A DNA stretch of 64,000 bases from Paludibaculum fermentans (lineage in GTDB: Bacteria; Acidobacteriota; Terriglobia; Bryobacterales; Bryobacteraceae), in assembly GCF_015277775.1 (NCBI RefSeq), contig NZ_CP063849.1, forward strand, positions 4,030,001 through 4,094,000. Reading direction: 5' to 3'. The notes below the pieces were generated by a model. The model was not told where the DNA came from, did not search any database, and was given only the letters and a program-made list of their open reading frames with translations. Position 1 is the stretch's first letter. Each line of letters opens with the position of its first letter. Shown in pieces: positions 52,067-61,959 of the stretch. The translations under genes were made by a program, and so were the position numbers.

Positions 52067-54294
52067 TACTGCACCCAGATGGGCGTCTTCCGCGCCCACT
52101 CGCTGCGGCCAAAGTTCAAGTGGAGGAACTGGAACGCCGCCCGGGTGACCTTCCAGTCATCCTTGTCCGAACAGCCGTAGCGCGCCGCACGCACGGTGAG
52201 CGCCAGCGCTTCGGGCACTCGCGGGTCTTCCTTGTGGCTCTTCGCCCACTCCACGGCCGTGCTGCCCAGCGCCTTCAGCGCGCTGCCGGCGGTCCGCAGA
52301 CGCGCCCGTTCCTCGGCCGCCTGCTGCAGGTCCGCGGCACTCAGGAAGGCCGGAGCGATCCAACGGGGCTGCGGTGGACCCTTGCGCTCCTCCGGGGAGG
52401 CGTACTCCGAGAAGCGGTCCCTGAGCAGAAAATTGCCGGCCTGATAATCCGCGGCGTCGGGACACCACCAGTTGTCGCGGTAGTTGTCGAGGCGACGGTC
52501 CTGGGCGGTTCGCTCGGAGCCGGCGCGGGCATAGGTTTTCGCCTCGGGGGTATGCAGCAGCAGGAAGGCCGCCGCGAATTTCTTCTCTCGTTCGTCATGT
52601 GCCGCTTGGACGCCAGCCAGAAGATCCTTGAGGTCCGGCCGGACCCCTTCCAGCAGAGAGGCCGCCGAATCCAGTTCCTTCCACTGCGAGGCGAAGGCCG
52701 CCCTGGCGAACATCGTGAGCACCAGCCGTTTCCGCATCTCTCCAGGCAGCCGCTGTCCTTGCAACGCAGTAGCCCAATGACGTAACGGGACGGCCTCGTT
52801 CAATGCGTTCGCGCCGCCGGTGTCGATGAGCGGATTCAGCCTCTTCGGCGCTTCCCTCGGCCACTCCGCGTCGTCCATGTTGTCGGTTTCGAGCACGGGT
52901 ACCCGGGCCACGAACAGGAAGAATTCGTCCAGCGTCGGCGCCACTGTCATCCTGAGCGGTTGAAACAGGTTCCTGGCGCTGGCCGGCAGTTTCACCGGCC
53001 GCCCAGCCAGCAACCCGTCCAACTCCGCCCGGCTCTGCGCCTTCTGTCCCGCCGCGACACTCAAGCGCAGGCGGTGGTAGGCCACCGTGACGAAGGCCGG
53101 CGACTTCGGACTCACGCCGCGCGCGTCTTCCATTAACTGTTGGATCCCGGCATCGCGCGAGTTGGCCTTCTCCAGCGCGGCCACCAGCCACGGCAGCGAC
53201 TTCCGCTCGCGCCACCGCGCCCATGCGTGCAGCGTTGCCTGCGGCGTGTCCTGCTGGAACGTATGGATCCAATCCGTCAGGTCTTCCTCCTCCGCTTCGG
53301 GCGTGCCGGCCAGAGTGTCGAACATGCCGGTGTAATCCCACAGGTCTTCGCGAATACTGCCATCTTCGTTGGGGCCGGCCAGCGACCTGGCCATTTCACG
53401 GAATGTCTCGGCTCGCTTCGCACCCACGTCGGCCCGGCGTAGGAGGGTACGAGTCATCCCGTGGATCCGCACCAGCTTTGGCTCGTTCAGGATGCCCAGG
53501 CTCTCGTCACGCACTTTGGCCAGATCGCCTTCGCTTTCGGCCCCGCGCAGACGAGCCCGAACCGCCAGGTACGCACTGATCTCGCTCCACGGCGACGCCG
53601 CGTCGGCCGCAATCGATTTGAATCCCTGGATCGCCGCCTGCGCGTGCCCAGCATAGAGATGAGCCGCGGCAATCTGGTAAGCCCGATCCTGCTTGAACAC
53701 CTCGGGCAGCTCCGCCTCCGCCGGCGCAGGCATGACGGAGTCTTCCATCTCGCAGTTCTCGAATACCTTCTGCTGCGCGACCATCCACGACCGGACGCCC
53801 TGGCTCTGCGCCCCAAACTGCCTGCTGCGCGACTCGTACGTCCTCACTGCTGTCTTGAACGCGTCTTCCGCGCAGTTGATGACCCAGGAATGCAGCCGCG
53901 GTTGGTAGGCCAAAGGAGCCTCCCCAGTCGTCTCCGCGGTCTTCGGAGCCGGCTGTCCTCCGTTCACGCGGCCCACCAGATCGGTCCAGTTCCGATACCA
54001 GTCGGTCTCGTCGTGGTCTGCCCGGCCCGTCGCCCGGTCCCGCCAGTAATCGCGGACGCCTTCCCGCTCCCGTGCGGTGAGCCCCACGCCCGACATATAC
54101 CGGTAAGCCACCACCAGGTACGATTGCGCGTAGGCCGGCCGCAGGACCCCCAAATCACCCTGCAGGAATCGGGTTCGCGGCAAATCGGGATGCCGGGCAT
54201 AGGAGAACACCGCCACCGGCAGGAACGGCCCGCAGTTCCAAGCCACGCCCACGGCCGCCAGCAGGCCTGCCACCGTCCAGATCGCCGCCTTCAT
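52063..54294 (-). CDS. Large exported helical-repeat protein of unknown function
   Basis: A 743-residue protein with an N-terminal signal or anchor (AAIWTVAGLLAAVGVAWNCGPF). The rest is Ala/Leu/Arg-rich helical with TPR-like pairs (YQIAAAHLYAGHAQAAIQGF, ~210-230). Similar large proteins of unknown role occur beside DUF3142 proteins. The start overlaps the DUF3142 stop as ATGA, so the two probably act together. The stop codon falls in the terminal repeat of the MITE-like element, so the original C terminus may have been changed. Confidence 0.7.
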   Translation of the reverse strand: MKAAIWTVAGLLAAVGVAWNCGPFLPVAVFSYARHPDLPRTRFLQGDLGVLRPAYAQSYLVVAYRYMSGVGLTAREREGVRDYWRDRATGRADHDETDWYRNWTDLVGRVNGGQPAPKTAETTGEAPLAYQPRLHSWVINCAEDAFKTAVRTYESRSRQFGAQSQGVRSWMVAQQKVFENCEMEDSVMPAPAEAELPEVFKQDRAYQIAAAHLYAGHAQAAIQGFKSIAADAASPWSEISAYLAVRARLRGAESEGDLAKVRDESLGILNEPKLVRIHGMTRTLLRRADVGAKRAETFREMARSLAGPNEDGSIREDLWDYTGMFDTLAGTPEAEEEDLTDWIHTFQQDTPQATLHAWARWRERKSLPWLVAALEKANSRDAGIQQLMEDARGVSPKSPAFVTVAYHRLRLSVAAGQKAQSRAELDGLLAGRPVKLPASARNLFQPLRMTVAPTLDEFFLFVARVPVLETDNMDDAEWPREAPKRLNPLIDTGGANALNEAVPLRHWATALQGQRLPGEMRKRLVLTMFARAAFASQWKELDSAASLLEGVRPDLKDLLAGVQAAHDEREKKFAAAFLLLHTPEAKTYARAGSERTAQDRRLDNYRDNWWCPDAADYQAGNFLLRDRFSEYASPEERKGPPQPRWIAPAFLSAADLQQAAEERARLRTAGSALKALGSTAVEWAKSHKEDPRVPEALALTVRAARYGCSDKDDWKVTRAAFQFLHLNFGRSEWARKTPIWVQY

Positions 54295-55031
54295 TGCTTC
54301 TGCTCCAGCTTCTGAATCAGCTCGTCCAGCCGGGTCTCCGGCTGGTTCCAGCCCGTGAAGATGTAAGTGCGCTGCCGCGGGGGGATCGTGGGCATTTTCT
54401 CGTCCAGCGTCACGCCCAGGCTATCCCGGCAAACTGGAGCAGCGAAATCCCGCCCTGCCGCCAGCATGTTGCGCCACACCGGATCTTCCGACCCCATGCG
54501 GAACGCCATCGGCACCACTTCGTCCACCGGCAGATCCTTCATCCACGAATCCGCGCCGCACCACGACACCAGCGCGGTCATCGACAGGAAGACATCCGGC
54601 CCCAGCCGCGTTCGCAGCTCCCGCAGCAATCCCCGGTAATTCTCCAGCTCCGACACCGGGGCGTCGTAGTCGACCTGCACGGCTCGGGCCTTGGTCGTCT
54701 GGACGATCTTCACTACCGCTGCCGCCGCGCTCGCCATTTGCCGGGCGCCCATCCCGTAGGAGGCGAGCCGCACCACCGGCATCTCGTACACGCCGAACGC
54801 GGTCCGCAGGCTCTGCCGCCTCAGGTCGACACTGACTTGCCCGTCCCGCCCTGGTCCCAGAATCGCGGCGTAGAATGCCACGCCCACGCGGGCTTTGTCC
54901 AGCCTCCGCAGATCCATCGGCTGCTCCCAAGCCCAAACCATCACGGCCGGCGGTTTCTGTCCCGCCTGCGCGCACACCATCAGCATGACCGCGCAGATGA
55001 TCCGCGGCCACCATTCGCTTCTGGAAGGCAT
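54291..55031 (-). CDS. Exported DUF3142 protein
   Basis: A 246-residue protein with a signal peptide (IICAVMLMVCAQAGQ). The DUF3142 core includes ARAVQVDYDAPVSELENYRGLL (~135-156), an (alpha/beta) barrel-like pattern, then DVFLSMTALVSW and PMAFRMG. This family resembles glycoside-hydrolase-like barrels, but no activity is established. The ATG at 55031 has GAGG 4 bp upstream. It forms an operon with the large helical protein. Confidence 0.78.
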   Translation of the reverse strand: MPSRSEWWPRIICAVMLMVCAQAGQKPPAVMVWAWEQPMDLRRLDKARVGVAFYAAILGPGRDGQVSVDLRRQSLRTAFGVYEMPVVRLASYGMGARQMASAAAAVVKIVQTTKARAVQVDYDAPVSELENYRGLLRELRTRLGPDVFLSMTALVSWCGADSWMKDLPVDEVVPMAFRMGSEDPVWRNMLAAGRDFAAPVCRDSLGVTLDEKMPTIPPRQRTYIFTGWNQPETRLDELIQKLEQKQ

Positions 55032-55051
55032 TTTCCTCAAATTAGCTCAGA

Positions 55052-55987
55052 TTATGAATTGAAGGGGAAACCCGGCACAGGGCCGAAGGCGAACCGGAAG
55101 CCATTTTCCGCCACCGTCCGCAGATCCGCCTCGCCAAATCCGAACTCGTCCCGAGCGATCTCATACTCTTTGATAAGCGTCGTATGGAACATCGGCGGAT
55201 CATCGGTGTTCAAAATAATCGGGACACCGGCGTCATAAAGCCGCCGCACCGGGTGCTCCTTCAACGAACCCACCGCGCCGGTACACACGTTACTGGAGAT
55301 CGACACCTCCAGCGGGATATTCCGGTCTCGCAGGTGCGCCACCAGCACCGGATCCTCTATCGACCGGATGCCGTGCCCGATCCGCTCCGCTCCGCACTCG
55401 AGCGCCGCCCAGACACTTGCCGGACCCACGGTCTCGCCCGCATGCGGAGCCAACCTCAGGCCATTCGCCCGGGCATAGTCGAACACTTCGCGGAACTGCT
55501 CCACCGGGCCGCCCGCCTCGTCGCCTCCCACGCCAAAGCCGACCACACCCCGGTCCTTCAACCCAACGGCCGCACGGGCCACGGACCACACATGCTCCAG
55601 TCCAAACTGACGCACCGCGTCGAAGATGAACCGCACCGGGATCGGGCCCTCCTGCGCGGCCAGGGCAATCGCGTCAAACACCGGACCCAACTCCATGCCC
55701 CGCCACAGCACTACGCCCGCGCTCACGTTGACCTCGGCATAGCGCACGCCTTGCCGGGCCAGGTCTTCGAGCAGCCGCCGCGTGATCAGGCCGAAGTGTT
55801 CCGGGGCTTTCAGATGAAGGTTCACCCACTTGTAGCTCTGCAGGAACCCCAGGAAGTTCTCGTAACGATAATGCGACCGAATCTCCTCCAGCGAGAGCTT
55901 CGGTTCGATCTCCTGCAGAGTCTCCGGGGTCACCGATCCTTCCAGGTGAACGTGCAGTTCCGCTTTGTCCAGTGAAGAAAGCTCCAT
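55052..55987 (-). CDS. Adenosine deaminase family amidohydrolase
   Basis: A 311-residue enzyme with every family motif: zinc ligands in ELHVHLEGS (residues ~11-19), LAPHAGETVGP (~180-190), GAERIGHGIRS, the SSNVCTGAV segment and the catalytic/zinc NTDDPPMF (~265-272). It deaminates adenosine or a related purine nucleoside or base. The start at 55987 is 19 bp from the start of the divergent glgB, so each promoter must lie within the other gene or very close to it. Confidence 0.9.
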   Translation of the reverse strand: MELSSLDKAELHVHLEGSVTPETLQEIEPKLSLEEIRSHYRYENFLGFLQSYKWVNLHLKAPEHFGLITRRLLEDLARQGVRYAEVNVSAGVVLWRGMELGPVFDAIALAAQEGPIPVRFIFDAVRQFGLEHVWSVARAAVGLKDRGVVGFGVGGDEAGGPVEQFREVFDYARANGLRLAPHAGETVGPASVWAALECGAERIGHGIRSIEDPVLVAHLRDRNIPLEVSISSNVCTGAVGSLKEHPVRRLYDAGVPIILNTDDPPMFHTTLIKEYEIARDEFGFGEADLRTVAENGFRFAFGPVPGFPFNS

Positions 55988-56006
55988 GAACTGACATAAT
56001 AGCCGC

Positions 56007-58172
56007 ATGAAGCCAGGTGAGTTGGATGCCCTCGTCGGCGGCTACCACGGTGATCCGTTCTCCGTTCTCGGTCCTCATCAGGACGAAGACGGTTGGATCA
56101 TCCGAGCTCTCCTGCCTCAGGCGGCCAGCGCGTCCGTTCGCCTGCCCGACGACTCCACCATCCCGATGGAGCGTGTTCACGACACAGGCGTGTATGCCGC
56201 CCGAATGAAGGAGGACCCGGGCGCCTACCGGATCCACATCGAGCAGCAGCGCGGCGGCTCAGTCGAACTTGAGGATCCTTACCGCTTCGCCCCGCTCCTC
56301 AGCAGCTTCGACCTCCATCTGCACGCCGAAGGGACCAACTACCAGTCCTGGCACAGTATGGGCGCCCACATGACCGAGGTCGACGGCATCCCCGGCGTGC
56401 GCTTCGCTGTCTGGGCCCCGAACGCAGAAATGGTCAGCGTCGCAGGCGACTTCAACCAGTGGGACACCGCCCGCCACCCCATGCGCCGCCGCGACAGCGG
56501 CATCTGGGAACTCTTCATTCCCAAGATCGGCGAAGGCGAGGTCTACAAGTATTTCGTCCGCTCGCGCATCTACGGCGTCTCCGGCCTCAAGTGCGATCCT
56601 TACGGCTTCGCCAGCGAGAAGCCGCCCAAGCAGGCGTCCATCGTCTGGAACCTCGAGCGCTACCAGTGGTCGGACCAGCAGTGGATGGACCAACGCTCAC
56701 GCACGCAATGGCTGGAGCGCCCCATCAGCGTCTACGAGCTCCACCTCGAATCCTGGATGCGCAATCCAGACGGCGAGCCCCTCTCTTACCGCGAACTCGC
56801 CGCTCACCTGATTCCGTACGTCAAGCGCATGGGCTTCACGCACCTCGAGCTCATGCCCATCGCCGAACACCCTTACTCCGGCTCCTGGGGCTATCAGGTC
56901 GTCGGTTACTTCGCGCCCACGGCCCGCTTCGGCAATCCGGACGATTTCCGCTACTTCGTCGACCAGTGCCACCAGAACGGCATCGCCATTATCGTCGACT
57001 GGGTTCCTGCTCATTTCCCCAAGGACGCTCACGGACTCGCCCGTTTCGACGGTACCGCCTGCTACGAGCACGACGACCCGCGCATGGGCGAGCACAAGGA
57101 CTGGGGCACGCTGATCTTCAACTTCGGCCGCAACGAGGTCCGCAATTTCCTCATCTCCAACGCCTTGTTCTGGCTGAAGGAGTACCACATCGACGGCCTG
57201 CGCGTGGACGCTGTCGCCTCCATGCTCTATCTCGACTACTCTCGAGAAGCCGGCGAGTGGATCCCCAATAAGTACGGCGGGCGCGAGAATCTCGAGGCCA
57301 TCGATTTCCTCCGCAAGTTCAACGAAGAGGCCCATACCGTGCCGGGCGCCGTGACCATCGCCGAGGAGTCCACCTCATACGCCGGCGTCTCCCACCCGGT
57401 TTACTCCGGCGGCCTCGGCTTCACCATGAAGTGGAACATGGGCTGGATGCACGACATGTTCGCTTACTTCAAGAGCGATCCCGTCTACCGGCGCTTCAAC
57501 CACAACCACATCACGTTCAGCCTGCTCTACGCCTTTACGGAGAACTTTGTCCTGCCCATTTCGCATGACGAAGTGGTTCACGGCAAGGGCTCGCTCATCG
57601 GCAAGATGCCCGGCGACGAGTGGCAGCGCTTCGCCAACGTCCGCGTCTTTCTCGCCTACATGTTTGCCCACCCCGGCAAGAAGCTCCTGTTCATGGGTTG
57701 TGAGCTGGGCCAGTATGAGGAGTGGAACTGGCAAAGCCAGATCCGCTGGGACCTGCTGCAATACCCGCTGCACCGCGGCCTCAGCGACTTCCTGCGCGAA
57801 CTGAACTTCCTCTACCAGAACGAACCCAGCCTGTACGAGGTCGATTACCACTGGCAGGGCTTCGAGTGGATCGACTTCCGCGATGTCGACAACAGCGTGA
57901 TCAGCTTCATCCGTCGCGCGAAGAACCACGAGAACTTCCTGGTGGTGGTGTGCAACTTTACGCCGGTCGTCCGCTACAACTACAACGTCGGTGTTCCCGC
58001 CGGCGGTGTCTACCAGGAAGTGATGAATAGCGATTGGCAGCACTTCGGCGGCAGCGGCGTCTGCAATTCCGGAGACCTCCGGACCAATTCCGGAAAAGTG
58101 CAGGGCCGCGACAACTTCATCAGCCTCACCCTGCCCCCGCTGTCCGTCACCATCTACCGGCGCGTCGGCTAA
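56007..58172 (+). CDS. glgB: 1,4-alpha-glucan branching enzyme
   Basis: A 721-residue GH13 enzyme. The N-terminal part (LVGGYHGDPFSVLGPH) is the GlgB N1 domain, then CBM48 (GVRFAVWAPNAEMVSVAGDFN). The catalytic barrel shows region I VDWVPAHFP, region II GLRVDAVASMLYLDY with the nucleophile Asp, region III TIAEESTSYAG with the acid Glu and region IV LPISHDEVVHGKGSLIGKMPG. It forms alpha-1,6 branches in glycogen. No other glg gene lies in the window. Confidence 0.97.
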   Translation: MKPGELDALVGGYHGDPFSVLGPHQDEDGWIIRALLPQAASASVRLPDDSTIPMERVHDTGVYAARMKEDPGAYRIHIEQQRGGSVELEDPYRFAPLLSSFDLHLHAEGTNYQSWHSMGAHMTEVDGIPGVRFAVWAPNAEMVSVAGDFNQWDTARHPMRRRDSGIWELFIPKIGEGEVYKYFVRSRIYGVSGLKCDPYGFASEKPPKQASIVWNLERYQWSDQQWMDQRSRTQWLERPISVYELHLESWMRNPDGEPLSYRELAAHLIPYVKRMGFTHLELMPIAEHPYSGSWGYQVVGYFAPTARFGNPDDFRYFVDQCHQNGIAIIVDWVPAHFPKDAHGLARFDGTACYEHDDPRMGEHKDWGTLIFNFGRNEVRNFLISNALFWLKEYHIDGLRVDAVASMLYLDYSREAGEWIPNKYGGRENLEAIDFLRKFNEEAHTVPGAVTIAEESTSYAGVSHPVYSGGLGFTMKWNMGWMHDMFAYFKSDPVYRRFNHNHITFSLLYAFTENFVLPISHDEVVHGKGSLIGKMPGDEWQRFANVRVFLAYMFAHPGKKLLFMGCELGQYEEWNWQSQIRWDLLQYPLHRGLSDFLRELNFLYQNEPSLYEVDYHWQGFEWIDFRDVDNSVISFIRRAKNHENFLVVVCNFTPVVRYNYNVGVPAGGVYQEVMNSDWQHFGGSGVCNSGDLRTNSGKVQGRDNFISLTLPPLSVTIYRRVG

Positions 58173-58269
58173 GCGGCCGCCAGGCGTCTTATCTCTACCC
58201 GTCGCGCCAGGAACTTCGCGCGGGCCATCGGCGTCTATCTTCGTGACCAAAACGGAGAAAGGAGGCCGT

Positions 58270-59202
58270 ATGAGCCCGCCAGAGCAAGCTGCACCGCCCA
58301 TTGCCTATCGCATCCTCCTTCGCTTGGCGAGCTTTCTGTGCCCTTCACACGCCCGCCCCGCCTGGCGCAAACAGTGGGAGTCCGGTCTTCGCGACTGGTG
58401 GATCCTGGCCGAACGCGGCGAACTCACCAACGAAGCCTCCGCCCTGGCCGCCCGCTACTGCCGTGGAGCCTGGGCCGATGCCTTTGAACTCCGTTTCCGG
58501 CGCGAGCAGATCCTCCACGCCCAGCGCGGGCCCTGGTTCCCCATCGTGTGCGCCGTAGCCACCATCACCCTTACGGGATTGCTTTCCCACGGCTTCCAGG
58601 TGGTGCGCCGCGTGGCCGATCTCGTCCAGCACGCAAAACCCCTGCCAGTGACGCTCCGCCCGCACATCCATTACGACCCGCGCGGAGACATGGTCGCGGC
58701 CTACCTCGCGCCCCTCGGCCTGGCCCTTCTCATCGCCTTGATGCTACTGGTGATCAGCCGCCTCCCCGTACGGCAAGCCGGCTGGCGTTATTGGCTCCAT
58801 CTCATCATCAAGACCCTCGCCGTCCAGGCGGCCATTGTCGGCCTCTGGTTCGAGGGCGGCTCCGCTCTACGCTCAATCATCCAATCGGAGGCGCTGCGGA
58901 TTCTCGGCGGCGGCCTGGTGCTGGGCATCGTCTTTATTGCAGTTTTCGGAGCCGCCACCCGCTGGAGCATCAACGATCAGCGCCGCCGGTGCCCCGTCTG
59001 CTTGCGCCTGCTCGACATGCCGGTCTCCGTCGGCTCCTGGGGCAGTGTCTTTGAGCCCGCTACCACTGAACTCCTGTGTGCCGGTGGTCACGGCTCCCTG
59101 TCGCTTTCCGAACGGGATAACACCGGGCCAGACCGCTGGACCGCCCTCGATGCCTCGTGGCGGGAACTCTTCGAGAACGCCTCGTCGCCCGAAGCCCGCT
59201 AG
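58270..59202 (+). CDS. Membrane protein of unknown function
   Basis: A 310-residue protein; the ATG at 58270 is chosen because GGAGG lies 5 bp upstream, although the frame opens earlier. The N-terminal ~100 residues are soluble and Arg/Trp-rich (PAWRKQWESGLRDWWILAERG), resembling the N terminus of acidobacterial MacB-like permeases. Four or five membrane helices follow, then a C-terminal part with RRCPVCLRLLDMPV and ELLCAGGHG that could bind a metal. Exact role unknown. Confidence 0.7.
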   Translation: MSPPEQAAPPIAYRILLRLASFLCPSHARPAWRKQWESGLRDWWILAERGELTNEASALAARYCRGAWADAFELRFRREQILHAQRGPWFPIVCAVATITLTGLLSHGFQVVRRVADLVQHAKPLPVTLRPHIHYDPRGDMVAAYLAPLGLALLIALMLLVISRLPVRQAGWRYWLHLIIKTLAVQAAIVGLWFEGGSALRSIIQSEALRILGGGLVLGIVFIAVFGAATRWSINDQRRRCPVCLRLLDMPVSVGSWGSVFEPATTELLCAGGHGSLSLSERDNTGPDRWTALDASWRELFENASSPEAR

Positions 59203-59280
59203 CCCTTTCAGGCTCGGCCGCTTCCATGGAGGCTACCGCCCCAGCTATCGTAGGGGAGGTAGCGCAAAACGGTTGTTGGC

Positions 59281-60996
59281 ATGGTTTATTACGTACGGCA
59301 TAGTCTGATTTCACTCGCTCTTTTCTGCACGGCCCCATTCGCCCTTCACGCCCAACGCGTCGTGATGGTCTCCCTTGACGGACTCGGTCACCAGGCCCTC
59401 ACAACCGACCCTGTCGCCCAGGAACTGACCGTCCTGCGTGACTCGATGGCCCGCGGAGCCAGCGCCGCCGGCATGCAGGCGGCCTTCCCCTCCACTACCG
59501 CCAACTCGCATGCCGCCCTGTGGACAGGGTGCTACGGCGACGTCAACCACATCACCACCAACAACCCGCCCCTGCTGCCCCGTTCGGCGCACACCATCCT
59601 GGAACGCGGCAACGGCTTCCTGGCAACCCAGCTTGACGCGGAGGCCATCTGGGTCGCCGCCGCCCGCCAGGGGCGGTCCTCTGTCGCGCATCAGCCCACG
59701 CAAGGCTACCCGTTCACACCCATGAACTCGGGCCACGGCGCCATCGTCCTGAACGGCTACCAGACCCGCCTGCTGGCACCGCACGGCCTCTTCACTCTCA
59801 AGAACACGGAGGCGCAACCCGACGGCTCCATTCGCATCCAGCACGGCCCGCTCTCGCTCCGCGCTGAACGCCGCAACGGCACGCTGCGTATCTCCGTTTC
59901 CGGATCGAAGGAGTTCGTGGACGTCCGGCCTGCCGCCGTCGAAAAAGAACTGCCCCGCCAGCGGCCGCTCGCCCGCTACTTCAGCGCCGGCCTCGCCATC
60001 ACGCAACCCGTCCCCGGGGTCCTGTACTTCCGGCTCTTCGAGCTCACGCCAGCCTCCTTCCGCCTCTACGTCTCGCCCCTGCAGGAACTGGCCATGACGC
60101 AACCGCTGCCCGCGCTCTTCCGCGACGCCGGCGGTTTTATCGGCAACGGACCCGAGGCGCTGATGCAGCAGGGCACGCTGAGCGAGCCCGAGTACCTGGA
60201 GGCTGTCGAACTCGTCATTCGCCAGATGACCCGTCATGCCGCATGGCTGCACGCCCGCTACCAGCCGCGCTTCTTCCAAAGTTACCTGCCCTTCCCCGAT
60301 GAATTTGAACACTCCTGGCTCGGGTATTCGCGCAATGGCCAGAAGTCGATCGACCAGTTCCGCCGCTGGGGCTACATCGCCGTCAATCGCGGAGCCGCCG
60401 AGTTCGCCAAGCTTGCCCGCAAATCCGACCATCTGTTGTGGGTCTCCGATCACGGCATGGCTCCGGTCACACGTTATGTCTCTGTCCACGAGGTGCTTCG
60501 CCGCGCCGGCCTGGGCGAGAAGGCGTCGTATCTCTACAACTCGATCCTCGTGAACACGACGGACTGGAAGGGCGGAGTTGTGCCAACGGCGGAGCGCGCC
60601 AAGGTCGTCGAACAGGCGCGTCAGGCGCTGGCCGCGATCCAGGAAAATGGCAAACCGGTCTTCACAGCCTTCTTCACACCGGAGCGGGATGGAGCAAAGT
60701 ACGGCATCGGAGGACCCGCGGGAGGCGACCTCTACTTCGACCTGGCGCCAGGCTACGCCGCCTCCGGCCGCCCGAACCCGGCTTTATTCGATGCGAATAC
60801 CAAACCCAGGGGCGTCCATGGCTTCTTCCCCGGCCGTCCCGACATGCAGGCCATTTGCATCCTGCGGGGCCCGCGCGTCAAGCCGGGAACCACGTGGCCG
60901 CAGCTCCGCTCGATCCAGGTGGCCCCGCTGGTCGTCGACCTGTTGGGGATGGACCCGCCGTCCGGCGCGAAGGCCGCCTCGCCCCTGCACCGATAA
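59281..60996 (+). CDS. Exported alkaline phosphatase-superfamily phosphodiesterase
   Basis: A 571-residue protein with a signal peptide (SLISLALFCTAPFALHAQ). The type I phosphodiesterase/nucleotide pyrophosphatase fold has the metal-binding VVMVSLDGLG (~27-36), the nucleophile Thr in AFPSTTANSHAALWTGCYGD (~70-90) and LLWVSDHGMAP (~390). It hydrolyses phosphodiester or pyrophosphate bonds in the periplasm; the substrate is unknown. It stands just upstream of a Tat-exported sugar isomerase-like gene. Confidence 0.88.
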   Translation: MVYYVRHSLISLALFCTAPFALHAQRVVMVSLDGLGHQALTTDPVAQELTVLRDSMARGASAAGMQAAFPSTTANSHAALWTGCYGDVNHITTNNPPLLPRSAHTILERGNGFLATQLDAEAIWVAAARQGRSSVAHQPTQGYPFTPMNSGHGAIVLNGYQTRLLAPHGLFTLKNTEAQPDGSIRIQHGPLSLRAERRNGTLRISVSGSKEFVDVRPAAVEKELPRQRPLARYFSAGLAITQPVPGVLYFRLFELTPASFRLYVSPLQELAMTQPLPALFRDAGGFIGNGPEALMQQGTLSEPEYLEAVELVIRQMTRHAAWLHARYQPRFFQSYLPFPDEFEHSWLGYSRNGQKSIDQFRRWGYIAVNRGAAEFAKLARKSDHLLWVSDHGMAPVTRYVSVHEVLRRAGLGEKASYLYNSILVNTTDWKGGVVPTAERAKVVEQARQALAAIQENGKPVFTAFFTPERDGAKYGIGGPAGGDLYFDLAPGYAASGRPNPALFDANTKPRGVHGFFPGRPDMQAICILRGPRVKPGTTWPQLRSIQVAPLVVDLLGMDPPSGAKAASPLHR

Positions 60997-61040
60997 ACCC
61001 GAGGCCCTTCCTGCCTCCCCCTGCGATACCATCGATACCG

Positions 61041-61919
61041 ATGAACCGTCGAGCCTTCCTCTCCTCCACATCCGCCGCGGCCGCCGCGGCCCTGGCCCCG
61101 CAACTCTCCCAGGCCGCTCCATCCTCCCCGGCCCGCATGAAGCCCGCCATCTGCGCCTACTCCTTCCGCAAAGAGCTGCAGGACAAGTCGATGACGTATG
61201 AGGATCTCATCACCAAGTGCGTGGAGTGGAACATTGACGGCATCGACATGACCGTCTACTGGTTCCCCAATACCAGCGCGGAATGGCTCCACAACCTGCG
61301 CCGGCTGGCCTACCGCAACGGCGTCTCCATCTACTCCATCGCCGTGCGCACGGAGCTCACGAAACCCAACCAGGCCGATCGTGATGCGGAAGTCGCCTCC
61401 ATCGCCCGCTGGGTGGATGTGGCCGACATGCTCGGCGCGACTCACATCCGCGTCTTCGGAGGCACGGTCCCCAAGACCACGACGGAAGAGCAAGCGGTGC
61501 CTTGGGTGGTGGAATGCCTGAAGCGCGGAGCCGACATCGCCGCGGCCAAGGGTATCATCCTTGGACTCGAGAACCACGGCGGCATCTGCACCAGGGCCGA
61601 TCGCATTCTAGAAATGGTGACGAAGGTGAACTCGCCCTGGGTCGGCATCAACCTCGACACCGGCAATTTCAAGGACCACGCCTTTGAGCAGATGCAGCAG
61701 TGCCTGCCCCATGCGGTCAATGTTCAGATGAAGGCGGAGATGACCTACGACGACGGCAAGACCGGCCCGCAGGACTGGGACCGTGTCGTTAAGCTGATCG
61801 GGGGCGGAGGCTACAAAGGCTACCTCTCCCTCGAGTACGAAGCGAAGGAGCCCAGCGCCGTCGCCGTCCCTAAGGGCTTGGCCGAGATCCGCAAGCTCAC
61901 CCACAAATACTCGGTCTGA
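61041..61919 (+). CDS. Tat-exported sugar phosphate isomerase/epimerase-like protein
   Basis: A 292-residue protein with a twin-arginine signal (MNRRAFLSSTSAAAAAALAP). It is followed by a xylose-isomerase-like TIM barrel with metal ligands in IILGLENHGG (Glu), GINLDTGNF (Asp) and GYLSLEYEAKEP (Glu). Proteins of this type act on keto-sugars or inositols. The ATG at 61041 is chosen because it begins the Tat signal, though the frame is open far upstream. Confidence 0.85.
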   Translation: MNRRAFLSSTSAAAAAALAPQLSQAAPSSPARMKPAICAYSFRKELQDKSMTYEDLITKCVEWNIDGIDMTVYWFPNTSAEWLHNLRRLAYRNGVSIYSIAVRTELTKPNQADRDAEVASIARWVDVADMLGATHIRVFGGTVPKTTTEEQAVPWVVECLKRGADIAAAKGIILGLENHGGICTRADRILEMVTKVNSPWVGINLDTGNFKDHAFEQMQQCLPHAVNVQMKAEMTYDDGKTGPQDWDRVVKLIGGGGYKGYLSLEYEAKEPSAVAVPKGLAEIRKLTHKYSV

Positions 61920-61959
61920 TTGCGATGAAGTCCGGGGGCGTGTCCCGAACCGCCCCCGG

